Shown: positions 7,671 to 16,465, counted from the stretch's first letter. The stretch is DNA of 64,000 nt from Alphaproteobacteria bacterium (GCA_017302575.1 JAFLDD010000001.1:1-64000), one strand, 5' to 3'. Translations and numbers: made by a program. The notes: a model not told the origin generated them from the letters alone.

Positions 7671-8546
7671 ATGCCCATTCACGCCATACTTGCTGCGATA
7701 CTCGTTTCATTTTGTTGGGGTGCAAATTTCACCGCCAGCAAATTTGCGATGGAGTATTTCCCGCCATTTCTTACCATACTAATTCGCTTTGTTGGGCTGA
7801 GCATTTTGTTGCTGCCATTTATTGTGCGACAGAAGCTTCCGAACTTGAAAGACATGCTGATTCTTTCGTTGCTGTATATCACTGGCCACTTCGCGATGAT
7901 TTTCTTCGCCATGTATTTAGGGCTTTCGGTGACGAGTGCGATTATTGCTACGCAGCTTGGTGTGCCGTTTAGCTCGATGTTGGCGGCAATTTTTTTCAAA
8001 GACTATCTTGGGCCGTGGCGAACGGCGGGTTTGGCGCTTGCATTTGCTGGGGTCGTTGTGGTCACAGGTGCACCAGATGTTCAAGATCATTCGCTCGCAT
8101 TTGGTATCGGCCTTGTGGGTGCGTTGGGTTGGGCAGCGAGTAATATTCACATGAAGCGCATGGCGCCTGCGAGCGTGACGGCGACGCTTTTCTGGCCAGG
8201 TGTTTTTGCGATTCCACAAATGGCGATATTGTCGCTGCTGTTTGAAAGTGGGCAGGTGGCAGCGCTTGAAAATGCGGCGTGGACTGCGTGGGCAGGCGTG
8301 ACATATAGCGCGCTCATGTCGTCGATTGTTGGGTACGGATTATGGACATGGTTGCTGGCGCGCTATGCGGTGAATCAGGTCGTGCCTTATTCGTTGCTCG
8401 TGCCTGTATTTGGTATTAGTTGCGGCATGGTGTTCTTTGGTGAAAGCATGACAATGGAGCTTGTCGTCGGTGCGCTATTGACGGTTGCGGGTGTTGCTAT
8501 CATTACACTGAGAAGGCCAAAGTTGGCGGAGCTGGAACGGGTTTAG
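7671..8546 (+). CDS. EamA/DMT-superfamily transporter
   Basis: Encodes 291 aa in two homologous EamA halves, about ten hydrophobic segments in all. The first half begins with the typical A-x-x-V-S-x-x-W-G-x-N-F sequence. This is an inner-membrane drug/metabolite-type exporter; the substrate cannot be told from sequence, though amino-acid or metabolite export is common in the family. I use the ATG at 7671 because the family's first helix starts there; an upstream TTG at 7641 is in frame. The stop overlaps the converging gene by four bases. The gene lies downstream of the structured region 7342-7633. Confidence 0.85.
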   Translation: MPIHAILAAILVSFCWGANFTASKFAMEYFPPFLTILIRFVGLSILLLPFIVRQKLPNLKDMLILSLLYITGHFAMIFFAMYLGLSVTSAIIATQLGVPFSSMLAAIFFKDYLGPWRTAGLALAFAGVVVVTGAPDVQDHSLAFGIGLVGALGWAASNIHMKRMAPASVTATLFWPGVFAIPQMAILSLLFESGQVAALENAAWTAWAGVTYSALMSSIVGYGLWTWLLARYAVNQVVPYSLLVPVFGISCGMVFFGESMTMELVVGALLTVAGVAIITLRRPKLAELERV

Positions 8547-9163
8547 CACCTGCCAACAGCAGTGCGCGCACTCTCTAGCTTTACGTCTTCGCCTTTATCA
8601 ATCAGCGCTTTCATTTCGGCTCTGTGCTCGGGTAGGCGGAGCACATCAAACGCATCCAACGGCCTCTCAGGCCGCTCTTGCAGTCCAAGCACTTCCTCGT
8701 CTTCTGGATCGCCAATGGCCTGTTCCTCGGAGCTTTGATGATAAATCCAGATCCTTTGTGCGTTCAGGTCTTCATTTTCAGGGTCTATCTCTCCACATCC
8801 AGGATAAAATAGGGCGTCATTTGTTTTTCCAACCGCCGTTCCTTTGTGATAAGCTAGATGCATGGCCGCAGAGATTTGGTTCAATGCGAATAACAATAAC
8901 TCGCCAGTGGTATCTGAATAGTCCAGACCATATTTTTTGAGGAGCATTTGGATTGCATCTTCATCCGTCCTAATACTTACAGAGGAGGGGTGTTCTGCTT
9001 CATAGCCATGGAAACGTGCCAATTCGGCCATGTCGTCGTCAGAGTCTAATAGAATATCCAGCAATTCTTTTTTGAAATTCTTAAATGCTTGCTGTGTTTC
9101 AGGTGCTGAGCTGTAGGCTACAGCACCTGAAACTTGAGTTAATGGTGTTAGATTACCAGTCAT
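8543..9163 (-). CDS. acidic hypothetical protein
   Basis: Encodes 206 aa, strongly acidic, with a Glu/Asp-rich C-terminal half, no signal peptide and no membrane helix. No known domain is recognised. The helical N-terminal third contains D-S-D-D-D-M-A-E-L-A-R-F-H-G-Y. The first codons contain a perfect 13-base inverted repeat (9096-9133) that would form a hairpin in the mRNA shortly after the start. It faces the transporter gene tail to tail with overlapping stops. Confidence 0.65.
   Translation of the reverse strand: MTGNLTPLTQVSGAVAYSSAPETQQAFKNFKKELLDILLDSDDDMAELARFHGYEAEHPSSVSIRTDEDAIQMLLKKYGLDYSDTTGELLLFALNQISAAMHLAYHKGTAVGKTNDALFYPGCGEIDPENEDLNAQRIWIYHQSSEEQAIGDPEDEEVLGLQERPERPLDAFDVLRLPEHRAEMKALIDKGEDVKLESARTAVGRC
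9096..9133. repeat. perfect 13-bp inverted repeat inside a coding start
   Basis: GTTTCAGGTGCTG (9096-9108) and its exact complement CAGCACCTGAAAC (9121-9133), separated by 12 bases that contain CTGTAG-g-CTACAG-type nested symmetry. It encodes residues about 11-23 of the acidic protein. Confidence 0.9.
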
Positions 9164-9204
9164 ATTGCTCTATGAGTAATCGATAATCGTTACGATACAG
9201 TTAA

Positions 9205-9218
9205 GATTGCTTGCAATC
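9205..9218. promoter_or_regulatory. 14-bp palindrome upstream of the amidase gene
   Basis: GATTGC-tt-GCAATC lies 27 bases before the amidase start, in the divergent intergenic space. It is a possible operator; there is no further support. Confidence 0.3.
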
Positions 9219-9244
9219 GAGTGAATATGGACTAAACCGCGCAA

Positions 9245-9964
9245 ATGCGTACAGATTTTACCTCACCCAATCATGATTCCCGCCATGAGCAGCATATCGA
9301 TATGCTGGTGATGCATTACACCGATATGCATACGTGCCTTGATGCGGTGAAGCGCTTGTGCGACCCTGCAGCAAAAGTCTCGGCGCATTATGTGATTTCG
9401 CGTGAAGGTGAGGTGTTTCGATTGGTCGAGGAGTCGGAGCGTGCGTGGCACGCTGGCGAAAGCCATTGGCGTGGCGTGAGTAATATCAATTCGCGTTCGA
9501 TCGGCATCGAAATTTCCAACCCTGGCCACACGGAAGGTTATACGCCGTTTCCAAAGGTGCAGATGGATGCCGTGCTGAAATTGAGCCAAGAAATTCTAGC
9601 GCGGCACAGCATCCCCGCGCAAAACGTGGTGGGGCACTCGGACATTGCGTTCCTTCGCAAAATGGACCCGGGTGAGTTGTTTGACTGGAAATGGTTGGCA
9701 CAAAACGGTGTTGGCATTTTCCCAGAGGATGTGAAGCCAATGGTGGGAATTGAGATGAAGCGCGGTGAGACGGGCACGCCCGTGATGCGCTTGCAGCAAT
9801 CGCTCAATAACTGGGGTTATGGCCTGAAGACCGACGGCGAGTATGGCGAGAAGACGGAAAAATGCGTCATCGCGTTTCAGCGCCACTGGCGTCAAGACAA
9901 GGTCGATGGTGTGTGGGATGGTGAGTGTGCAAGCATATTAGCCGCACTGCATGGCGCTATCTGA
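9245..9964 (+). CDS. N-acetylmuramoyl-L-alanine amidase, Amidase_2 plus peptidoglycan-binding domain
   Basis: Encodes 239 aa, similar in layout to AmiD and AmpD-like amidases. The zinc site is visible: His in V-M-H-Y-T-D-M (about residue 25), His in W-H-A-G-E-S (about 69) and the GHSDIAFLRKMDPGELFDW segment, which supplies the third ligand and the catalytic Lys region. Residues about 170-235 form a PG_binding_1 repeat (G-x-x-V-x-x-L-Q-Q-S-L... F-Q-R). The enzyme cleaves the MurNAc-L-Ala bond. No signal peptide is seen, so it may act on recycled muropeptides in the cytoplasm or start elsewhere. No clear ribosome site precedes the ATG. Its last codons form one arm of palindromic element B. Confidence 0.88.
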   Translation: MRTDFTSPNHDSRHEQHIDMLVMHYTDMHTCLDAVKRLCDPAAKVSAHYVISREGEVFRLVEESERAWHAGESHWRGVSNINSRSIGIEISNPGHTEGYTPFPKVQMDAVLKLSQEILARHSIPAQNVVGHSDIAFLRKMDPGELFDWKWLAQNGVGIFPEDVKPMVGIEMKRGETGTPVMRLQQSLNNWGYGLKTDGEYGEKTEKCVIAFQRHWRQDKVDGVWDGECASILAALHGAI

Positions 9965-10077
9965 ATTTTGTTGCCTACGTCGTCGTTCATCGGTCTCGTC
10001 AGGCGTTCATGTAGCGCTGCTACGCTCAACCTTCCTCGCCTTGAACTCCTAGTATCCAATCAAAATTGAGATAGCGC
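9954..10077. repeat. 124-bp ERIC-like imperfect palindrome, copy B
   Basis: Starts GCGCTATCTGAATTTTG across the amidase stop codon and ends with its near-exact complement at 10061-10077 (one mismatch in 17). The central hairpin is GTAGC-gct-GCTAC (10011-10023). It resembles copy A (4368-4492) in length, centre and placement, but the outer stem sequence is different. Confidence 0.78.
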
Positions 10078-10146
10078 TTTGTTATCCTGCGGCGTTCCAT
10101 TCCCGCTATTCGAGATTCAGTAGTGAGCTGCGAAGCATTAAAAAAC

Positions 10147-10527
10147 TCGCCAGATGGCCCGTAAGCCGGATTCTGTTGTCGATGACCATTCATCTAGGCG
10201 TATGATTGCTCATACGCTCAAGCAACCTACCCGCGCACGGCCGGGACAGCCTTGATGTGCGCCTATTTGGTCTTGCTCCCGGTGGGGTTTACCATGCCGT
10301 CACTGTTACCAGCAACGCGGTGCGCTCTTACCGCACCTTTTCACCCTTACCAACCGAAGTTGGCGGTTTGTTCTCTGTGGCACTTTCCCTAAGCTCACGC
10401 TCGGCGGGCGTTACCCGCCACCGTTTCCCTGGAGTCCGGACTTTCCTCGGGATTGATTGGGCCGCGTTAGAGGTTTAGCCTCGCTGCGACATACGATAAC
10501 CCCGCGGTCATCCAGCCATCTGGCAAG
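10147..10527 (-). ncRNA. rnpB: RNase P RNA, bacterial type A
   Basis: The catalytic RNA of RNase P, which matures tRNA 5' ends. Read on the minus strand it contains the universal GAGGAAAGTCCGGACTCC (complement at 10434-10451), the ACAGAATCCGGCTTAC 3' signature, and complementary ends (CTTGCCAGATGGC with GCCATCTGGCGAG) that form helix P1. Six T residues follow the 3' end (complement of the A run at 10140-10145), which would terminate transcription. Ends are estimated from P1. Confidence 0.96.
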
Positions 10528-10593
10528 AGGGGATATACGCTAAATGGCGGCGAAAATCCAGTAAATCCTCGAATGCTAAGCTTCAGGGCCGTA

Positions 10594-11106
10594 TTATGGT
10601 GTTTCACGACGTGAAGCACCGCCGTAACCTTGTGTGCGCAACGCCTCTACAAACGGTTTCAACCCTAACTCATGAACGGCTTTTGTGGCGGCAGCATCTG
10701 TCAGTAATGGTGCGCTGATTCCTTGCCCATCGCGCACGCTTACACCGCTCGATAATGCGCCGACAATGGCGGCCAAGCCTTCATCGAGTTTCTCTAACGG
10801 GATATGTTTGATGGTCATAACATCGCCGTTAAAATCGAAACGATCGATGGGATGTTCGTGCTGCGCAAGCATGTTGGGGTCGTATTGAATGGCATTACTG
10901 TGACCTGTAATATTTCTCACTTTTGCTTCTAGTCTAGGCATTAATTCGTCCCAGCCTATACTGGGAACATCCGCCGCTAGGCGAATCTGGATCGATACAT
11001 CGCCCTCTGAAGTCCTGTAAGCCGCAATCGAAATGATACCCGTTTTGCCCGCGTCGTTGGCGAACTGGGTGCGGCGTAATAGGGCGCTATCGGGGTAGAT
11101 TGGCAT
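10594..11106 (-). CDS. hypothetical protein
   Basis: Encodes 170 aa, soluble, with no signal peptide, membrane helix or motif that I recognise. The middle reads as alternating strands and helices (for example I-S-I-A-A-Y-R-T-S-E-G-D-V-S-I-Q-I-R-L). The C-terminus is a helix ending in a disordered Gly/Arg/Ser tail. It lies between rnpB and the mraZ control region on the opposite strand from the division cluster, so it probably has its own promoter in the space shared with the MraZ boxes. Confidence 0.6.
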   Translation of the reverse strand: MPIYPDSALLRRTQFANDAGKTGIISIAAYRTSEGDVSIQIRLAADVPSIGWDELMPRLEAKVRNITGHSNAIQYDPNMLAQHEHPIDRFDFNGDVMTIKHIPLEKLDEGLAAIVGALSSGVSVRDGQGISAPLLTDAAATKAVHELGLKPFVEALRTQGYGGASRRETP

Positions 11107-11177
11107 TCGCTTAACCTACCCCAAAACCATGGCATTTTCGTGACAGTTCAGGGGGTTTTTCGCCAATTCATAAAAAT

Positions 11178-11253
11178 CCCAATAAACCCCTTGACCAGCC
11201 CAAGTTTTACCCATAATCTCCCAAAATATTCCAAATAACCCCAAAACTTACCA
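11178..11253 (-). promoter_or_regulatory. array of about eight MraZ-type boxes (TGGG every 10-11 bp)
   Basis: Plus-strand CCCA or near-CCCA motifs begin at 11178, 11188, 11199, 11210, 11220, 11230, 11240 and 11250. Read on the minus strand they are TGGG-like boxes with a 10-11 base period. MraZ of E. coli binds TGGGN direct repeats spaced by five bases, i.e. one helical turn apart. Five boxes are exact CCCA and three vary by one base. A promoter-like TTGACC (11191-11196) with TAATCT 17 bases later (11214-11219) lies inside the array, so MraZ binding would block it. The array ends 195 bases before mraZ. Confidence 0.65.
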
Positions 11254-11448
11254 ATTTGGGCTTCGTCATGAACGAAACGTTTGGTCGGTGCATTCTTCTT
11301 TTAACCGATTGAATTAAAAACAAAGATTTATTTGGAAAATGTGGACGTCTGTTCAAGCGGGCGAGCACGACAGGGGATAGTCACCAACCGCGCCCAAAGC
11401 CAGATTGCAGGCTGCGGGGGCACCGAATAGAGGGAAGGGGTCGCAGCC
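11254..11448 (+). other. mraZ leader region
   Basis: There is no gene in this 195-base space between the MraZ boxes and mraZ. It holds AGGGAAGGGG (11431-11440), a strong ribosome binding site eight bases before the mraZ ATG. I saw no terminator in it. Confidence 0.5.
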
Positions 11449-11904
11449 ATGGCGCTGTTTTTATCGACCTTTGAAAAACAGATCGACAAGAAGGGGCGCG
11501 TGAGTGTGCCGCCAACCTTCCGTGCTGTGCTTTCCCATCAGAATTTTAACGGCATCATCGTTTATCCATCCTTTGTGCATGAGTGCCTAGAGGCCTGCGG
11601 CATGGACCGTATGGAAAAACTTTATGCGCAAATCGAGTCGCTCGATCCGTTCAGTGAGGAGCGTGATGCGTTCACTACGGCGATTTTGGGTTCGGCTGTG
11701 CAACTTGCTTTCGATAATGAGGGCCGCGTGGTGTTGCCTGAATCGCTGCTCAAGCGTGCGGGTATTACGGAGCATGCGACCTTCATCGGTAAGGGTGCAA
11801 CGTTTGAGATTTGGGCGCCCGCTGCATTTGCGAAACATGAAACGGCGGCGCGTGATACCGCGAAAGCAAAGCGTGCAACGCTTAAATCGGGGGGTGCGCA
11901 ATGA
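11449..11904 (+). CDS. mraZ: transcriptional regulator MraZ
   Basis: Encodes 151 aa, first gene of the division and cell-wall cluster. It has two tandem AbrB-like half domains, each with the D-x-x-G-R-x-x-x-P core: D-K-K-G-R-V-S-V-P-P near residue 13 and D-N-E-G-R-V-V-L-P-E near residue 90. MraZ forms ring oligomers that bind TGGG repeats in its own promoter and represses the cluster; such repeats are present at 11178-11253. The last four bases overlap rsmH (ATGA). The C-terminal tail is Ala/Lys-rich. Confidence 0.96.
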   Translation: MALFLSTFEKQIDKKGRVSVPPTFRAVLSHQNFNGIIVYPSFVHECLEACGMDRMEKLYAQIESLDPFSEERDAFTTAILGSAVQLAFDNEGRVVLPESLLKRAGITEHATFIGKGATFEIWAPAAFAKHETAARDTAKAKRATLKSGGAQ

Positions 11905-12833
11905 GCCATGTTCCCGTCATGTTGCGCGAAGTTTTGCAAGCGGTTGATGCGAAAGATGGCGACGTGGTCGTGGACGGCACCTTTGGTGCGGGCGGCTATA
12001 GTCGAGGAATTTTAGGTGCTGCGAAGTGCCGTGTGGTTGCAATGGATCGCGACCCTGATGTTCAGTTACTTGCCGATGCGCTTGCCCGGGAAACCCTTGG
12101 GCATTTTTTATTCCTGCCTGGCCGATTCGGCGCGATGGTGTCGCTGCTGAATCAGGCTGGTATTGAGAAGGTGGACGCGATTGTGCTCGATATCGGGGTT
12201 TCCTCGATGCAGCTCGATCAGGGGGATCGCGGCTTCAGTTTCCGTGCGGATGCGCCGCTTGATATGCGCATGGAGCGCTCGGGCATCAGCGCCTATGACG
12301 TGGTAAACTCCTACTCTGAGAGCGAGCTTGTGCGCATTCTGCGCGAGTATGGCGAAGAAAAAAATGCTAAGCGCATTGCTCATGAAATCATGATGGAGCG
12401 CAGCATTGGTAAAATCACTACGACCAAGCAGCTTGCAACCATTGTTGATCGCGTGAGCTTCAAGCGCGGGCATGTTAAAATTCACCCTGCAACCCGCACT
12501 TTCCAAGCGATTCGAATCGAAGTGAATCAGGAGTTGGCGGAGCTTCGGGCGGCGCTTGATGCAGCGCTTGCGCTGCTAAAGCCGGGTGGTCGTTTAGTGG
12601 TGGTGACCTTCCATTCACTCGAAGACCGCATCGTCAAACAATTCATGCAAAGCAATAGCGATAAGGCGCAGGGCTCGTCGCGCCACATGCCGCTAGCGCT
12701 TGTCGCGCCTCAGCAGAATGCAGCATTCAGCAGCGTATCACGCGTGCTGCCAAGCGATGACGAGATAGCGCAAAATGCACGGGCACGTTCTGCAACATTG
12801 CGCTCGGCTATTCGTTCGGGAGTGGCCGCATGA
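11901..12833 (+). CDS. rsmH: 16S rRNA (cytosine(1402)-N(4))-methyltransferase
   Basis: Encodes 310 aa. RsmH (MraW) methylates N4 of C1402 in 16S rRNA. The opening H-V-P-V-M-L-R-E-V-L is diagnostic; the SAM loop D-G-T-F-G-A-G-G-Y-S lies near residues 25-34, and D-R-G-F-S-F-R and the terminal S-A-x-L-R-x are present. It overlaps mraZ and ftsL by four bases each, so it is translated within the same dcw transcript. Confidence 0.96.
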   Translation: MSHVPVMLREVLQAVDAKDGDVVVDGTFGAGGYSRGILGAAKCRVVAMDRDPDVQLLADALARETLGHFLFLPGRFGAMVSLLNQAGIEKVDAIVLDIGVSSMQLDQGDRGFSFRADAPLDMRMERSGISAYDVVNSYSESELVRILREYGEEKNAKRIAHEIMMERSIGKITTTKQLATIVDRVSFKRGHVKIHPATRTFQAIRIEVNQELAELRAALDAALALLKPGGRLVVVTFHSLEDRIVKQFMQSNSDKAQGSSRHMPLALVAPQQNAAFSSVSRVLPSDDEIAQNARARSATLRSAIRSGVAA

Positions 12834-13183
12834 TGAAGCAGCGCATGATGTCGTGGTTGGTGGGTGTGGGCATGTTTGCGGTGGCGGCATTTGGTTTATA
12901 CCTCGTCAAATACACGGTGCAGGACATGCAAAAAGAAGTGAATCGCTTAGCTGCGGAATTAAAGCAGGAAGAAGAATCGCTGCATTTACTCAATGCCGAG
13001 TGGGCGTATTTGAATCGTCCTGAGCGCCTGCGCGCGATGGCAGAAAAGCATTTAACGCTTGCGCCATTTGATACGCGCAAAATGACCAATATTCAGGCAC
13101 TGCCTGTCCGTATACAAGAACAAGAAACTATCCCATCGGTACGCGAAAGATCTCAGCTCTTTCAGCCGGTGGGAGGGTTTTAG
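12830..13183 (+). CDS. ftsL: cell division protein FtsL
   Basis: Encodes 117 aa, a small bitopic membrane protein. A short basic N-terminus is followed by one hydrophobic helix (about residues 6-24), then a periplasmic coiled coil rich in Glu, Leu and Lys (about 27-60), as in FtsL, which pairs with FtsB and FtsQ in the divisome. FtsL is poorly conserved, so the call rests on topology plus position between rsmH and ftsI. The stop shares one base with the ftsI start. Confidence 0.88.
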   Translation: MMKQRMMSWLVGVGMFAVAAFGLYLVKYTVQDMQKEVNRLAAELKQEEESLHLLNAEWAYLNRPERLRAMAEKHLTLAPFDTRKMTNIQALPVRIQEQETIPSVRERSQLFQPVGGF

Positions 13184-15006
13184 TGCGCAAATACCAGCGT
13201 CTTTCCTCTCATCGTCCTGCTCAGCGTGTTGTTCGCGGTGAATCGCGTTCGCATAAAGCGCTTGAGCAATCACGCCTGCGCTTGATTTGTGTTGCAGTCT
13301 TTTTTGCACTCTCATTTGCAGCATTGGGCTTGAGACTACTTGAGGTAACGTTGGTGGGCGGTGGTGATTTGCCCTTCAAGCGTTTGGTGAGTGAGCCGCA
13401 ATTATTGCTTCAGCGTGAGGAAGAAATCGACATTTCGAAAGCGGCGGACACGCAGCATATCGTGCGTCGTGAGATTACGGATCGTAATGGGTATGTGCTT
13501 GCGACTTCCATTAAAACGGCATCGCTGGTTGCGAACCCTACTATCATTCGTCATGAGTCGGATGTTGCTATGCAGTTGCAGCGGATTTTTCCTGACCAGT
13601 CATTACAGGTGCTGCTGGATAAGCTCGAAAATAAGAAGCGCAGCTTCATTTACATGCGTCGTCACTTAACGCCTGCGCAGCAAGAAGCAGTGAATAATTT
13701 GGGAATTCCCGGCTTGTTCTTCGAGACCGACACGCGCCGCGTTTATCCCTATGGTGGGCTGTTTGCGCATGTATTGGGGTATGTTGATACGGACAATAAA
13801 GGCATTGCGGGCATCGAGAAGTTTTTCGATGCGAAGTTGCAGCATCCGATTGAGCGTGAGCCGTTGGTGTTGTCGCTTGATTTGCGTGCGCAGTCCATAT
13901 TGCGTGATGAAATGGCGCAGGCGGTAAAAACCTTTAGCGCTATTGGTGCAACGGGCGTGATTGCGGATGTGAAGAGTGGCGAAATTATTGCGATGGCGAA
14001 CTTGCCAGAATTCAACCCGCAATATCCAAACGCCAATCCAAGCGCGACGTTTAACCGTGCAAGTCTTGGCGCTTATGAAATGGGTTCGACCTTCAAAACC
14101 TTCACGCTGGCTGCCGCGCTTGATAAGGGGACAGTGGATGTGACGGGTGGGTATGATGCTAGTCATCCCATTAAGGTGGCGAGCTTTACGATTAATGATT
14201 CGCACCCTGAGAATCGCTGGCTTTCTGTCGGCGAAATTTTTGCGCATTCCTCGAATATTGGCATGGTGAAAATGGCGCTCGATTTGGGCACCGAAAGTCA
14301 GCAGGAATATTTGAGAAAGCTAGGGCTTCTGGATCCTGTATCCATCGAATTGCCAGAGCGCGCAAAGCCGCTAGTGCCAAGCGACTGGCGCAAGATTAAT
14401 ACGATGACTATTTCCTTCGGTCATGGCATTTCCGTCTCGCCGTTGCATGTGGTGCAGGCCATTGCATCGCTTGTGGGTGACGGCACAAAGCGCACGCTCA
14501 CTTTGATGAAGGACGGTAATAAAGATAAGCCGCAGGCCGAGCGTGTTGTAACTGCTGAGACATCGACAAAGATTCGTAAATTGCTGCGCCTTGTGGTGGA
14601 GCATGGCACGGGCAAATCGGGTGATGCGCCAGGCTATGTAGTTGGCGGAAAAACGGGAACGGCCGAGAAGAACACGGGTGGTGCTTATAATGCAAACGCA
14701 AAGCTAGCCTCATTTGTTGCAGCCTTCCCGGCAAACGATCCGCAGTATGTAATTCTTATCATGGTGGATGAACCGAAGGGCACAAAGGCGACGTATGGGT
14801 ATGCGACAGGCGGCTGGGTTGCTGCGCCAGCAGTAGGACGCGTGGTACAACGCATGGCCCCGCTATTTGGCATGGCGCCAGACTTTACTTATGACGACGC
14901 CGAGATTGATGGCTGGTGGGCGGACGCAGAAAACCGCGTGCAGCAAATCAATACACGTCGCATGCAAAAACTTCAGGAAAGGGCAATTCATGCTGCCACT
15001 TACTGA
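13183..15006 (+). CDS. ftsI: peptidoglycan transpeptidase FtsI (PBP3)
   Basis: Encodes 607 aa, the septal class B penicillin-binding protein that cross-links peptidoglycan. An N-terminal membrane helix lies at about residues 32-50, a PBP dimer domain follows, then the transpeptidase domain with S302-T-F-K305 (SxxK), S356-S-N358 (SxN) and K490-T-G492 (KTG). It begins with GTG overlapping the ftsL stop. Its 3' end overlaps murE by 17 bases. Its partner for glycan polymerisation is FtsW, encoded downstream. Confidence 0.97.
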   Translation: MRKYQRLSSHRPAQRVVRGESRSHKALEQSRLRLICVAVFFALSFAALGLRLLEVTLVGGGDLPFKRLVSEPQLLLQREEEIDISKAADTQHIVRREITDRNGYVLATSIKTASLVANPTIIRHESDVAMQLQRIFPDQSLQVLLDKLENKKRSFIYMRRHLTPAQQEAVNNLGIPGLFFETDTRRVYPYGGLFAHVLGYVDTDNKGIAGIEKFFDAKLQHPIEREPLVLSLDLRAQSILRDEMAQAVKTFSAIGATGVIADVKSGEIIAMANLPEFNPQYPNANPSATFNRASLGAYEMGSTFKTFTLAAALDKGTVDVTGGYDASHPIKVASFTINDSHPENRWLSVGEIFAHSSNIGMVKMALDLGTESQQEYLRKLGLLDPVSIELPERAKPLVPSDWRKINTMTISFGHGISVSPLHVVQAIASLVGDGTKRTLTLMKDGNKDKPQAERVVTAETSTKIRKLLRLVVEHGTGKSGDAPGYVVGGKTGTAEKNTGGAYNANAKLASFVAAFPANDPQYVILIMVDEPKGTKATYGYATGGWVAAPAVGRVVQRMAPLFGMAPDFTYDDAEIDGWWADAENRVQQINTRRMQKLQERAIHAATY

Positions 15007-16465
15007 GTTACTTGCGCGTGCGAACATGGCCAATGTTGCGGTAACAGGCGACAGCAATGTTGCTATTTCTTCTGTGGTTACTGATTCACGCGCAATGGAA
15101 AAAAATGCGTTGTTTATCGCTATCCCTGGCGTCACGGCGGATGGTACGCAATACGTTCCCGATGCACTCAAGAAGGGTGCGGCGGCGCTATTGCTTCCGC
15201 AAAAAACGAAGAGCGATGTGATTGCTACCGTGCCTGTCATTCGTGTGGCAGACGTACGCGCGGCGGTGAGTGCTCTGGCTGCAGCATTCTATCCTGAGCA
15301 GCCACGTTATTGTCTTGCGGTGACGGGTACAGATGGCAAGACTTCTACCGCAGATTTCGTGCGCCAAATGGCTTCGCTTTTGGGGCATAAGGCAGCGTCG
15401 ATGGGTACGTTGGGTTTGCGTTCACCTGATGCGCAGATGAACGCAGCATTCCCGCCTAATAATACATCGCCTGAACCAGTCTTGCTGCATAAGACTTTGC
15501 AGCAATTGAGCAAATCAGGTGTTGAGTATATTTCGATTGAGGCATCAAGCCATGGGCTTGACCAGAAGCGTTTGGATGGGCTCAAATTAACGGCGGCCGC
15601 ATTTACTAATTTAACACGTGATCACCTAGATTATCACGGTACGTTAGAAAATTATTTTGCAGCAAAAGCCCGCTTGTTTGATACGCTGTTGCCTGAGCAG
15701 GGTACTGCTATCATCAATGCAGATGATCCCTATGTTGCGCAGTTGCAGGACATTGCCAAGCAGCGCAAATTACAGTTCAAAACCTTTGGAAAATCAGGTG
15801 CGGATTATCGCATTGTTTCGCTCACCCCACATGCGGGTGGGTTGGATGCTGTGCTGCATCTGGAAGGTTCTGAAGCCCATGTTTCTCTGCCGCTTTATGG
15901 TGCATTCCAGCTTTACAATATTCTTGCTGCGTATGGGCTGTTGCGCGCGACGGGAATTGCGCAAAATGACCTCTTGCCCTTATTCGCTAAACTACAAGGT
16001 GTGCGCGGCAGATTAGAACGTGCGGCGATGCATCCCAATGGTGCGCCTATCTTTGTTGATTATGCGCACACGCCCGCAGCGCTTGAGAACATCTTAAAGA
16101 CCTTGCGCCACCACACCGCAAAAAAACTGAATGTTGTGTTTGGCTGCGGTGGTGATCGTGATGCAGGCAAGCGCCCAGAAATGGGTAAGGCTGCTAGCCA
16201 GTTTGCAGACCATGTTATCGTAACGGATGATAATCCGCGCAGTGAAAACCCTGATGCTATTCGCGCAGCAATTATGGCTGCAGCAAAGGGCGCTACCGAA
16301 ATTGGCGATCGCAAGCAAGCGATTGCCCATGCAGTTAAAAATCTACAAGAGGGAGATGTTCTAGTCGTTGCAGGCAAAGGACATGAAACCACCCAAATCG
16401 TCGGCGGGCAAACCCATCATTTTGATGATGCGGAAGAGATTCAAAACGCAGTGAGGGCGCTATGA
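14990..16465 (+). CDS. murE: UDP-MurNAc-L-Ala-D-Glu:meso-diaminopimelate ligase
   Basis: Encodes 491 aa. MurE adds meso-diaminopimelate to the peptidoglycan precursor. The ATP loop G-T-D-G-K-T is at residues 113-118, and D414-N-P-R417 is the diagnostic diaminopimelate-binding motif, so the wall is of the meso-DAP type. I use the ATG at 14990, preceded by AGGAAAGGG at the proper distance. The frame is open back to 14867, but that would overlap ftsI by 140 bases and add residues unlike MurE. It overlaps murF by four bases. Confidence 0.96.
   Translation: MLPLTELLARANMANVAVTGDSNVAISSVVTDSRAMEKNALFIAIPGVTADGTQYVPDALKKGAAALLLPQKTKSDVIATVPVIRVADVRAAVSALAAAFYPEQPRYCLAVTGTDGKTSTADFVRQMASLLGHKAASMGTLGLRSPDAQMNAAFPPNNTSPEPVLLHKTLQQLSKSGVEYISIEASSHGLDQKRLDGLKLTAAAFTNLTRDHLDYHGTLENYFAAKARLFDTLLPEQGTAIINADDPYVAQLQDIAKQRKLQFKTFGKSGADYRIVSLTPHAGGLDAVLHLEGSEAHVSLPLYGAFQLYNILAAYGLLRATGIAQNDLLPLFAKLQGVRGRLERAAMHPNGAPIFVDYAHTPAALENILKTLRHHTAKKLNVVFGCGGDRDAGKRPEMGKAASQFADHVIVTDDNPRSENPDAIRAAIMAAAKGATEIGDRKQAIAHAVKNLQEGDVLVVAGKGHETTQIVGGQTHHFDDAEEIQNAVRAL

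Noticed and set aside
7427..7972. 181-codon plus-strand frame overlapping the transporter
   Set aside because: It spans a terminator and a structured repeat and is out of frame with the clear EamA protein.
10206..10478. 90-codon plus-strand open frame
   Set aside because: It lies entirely inside the RNase P RNA gene, on its antisense strand.
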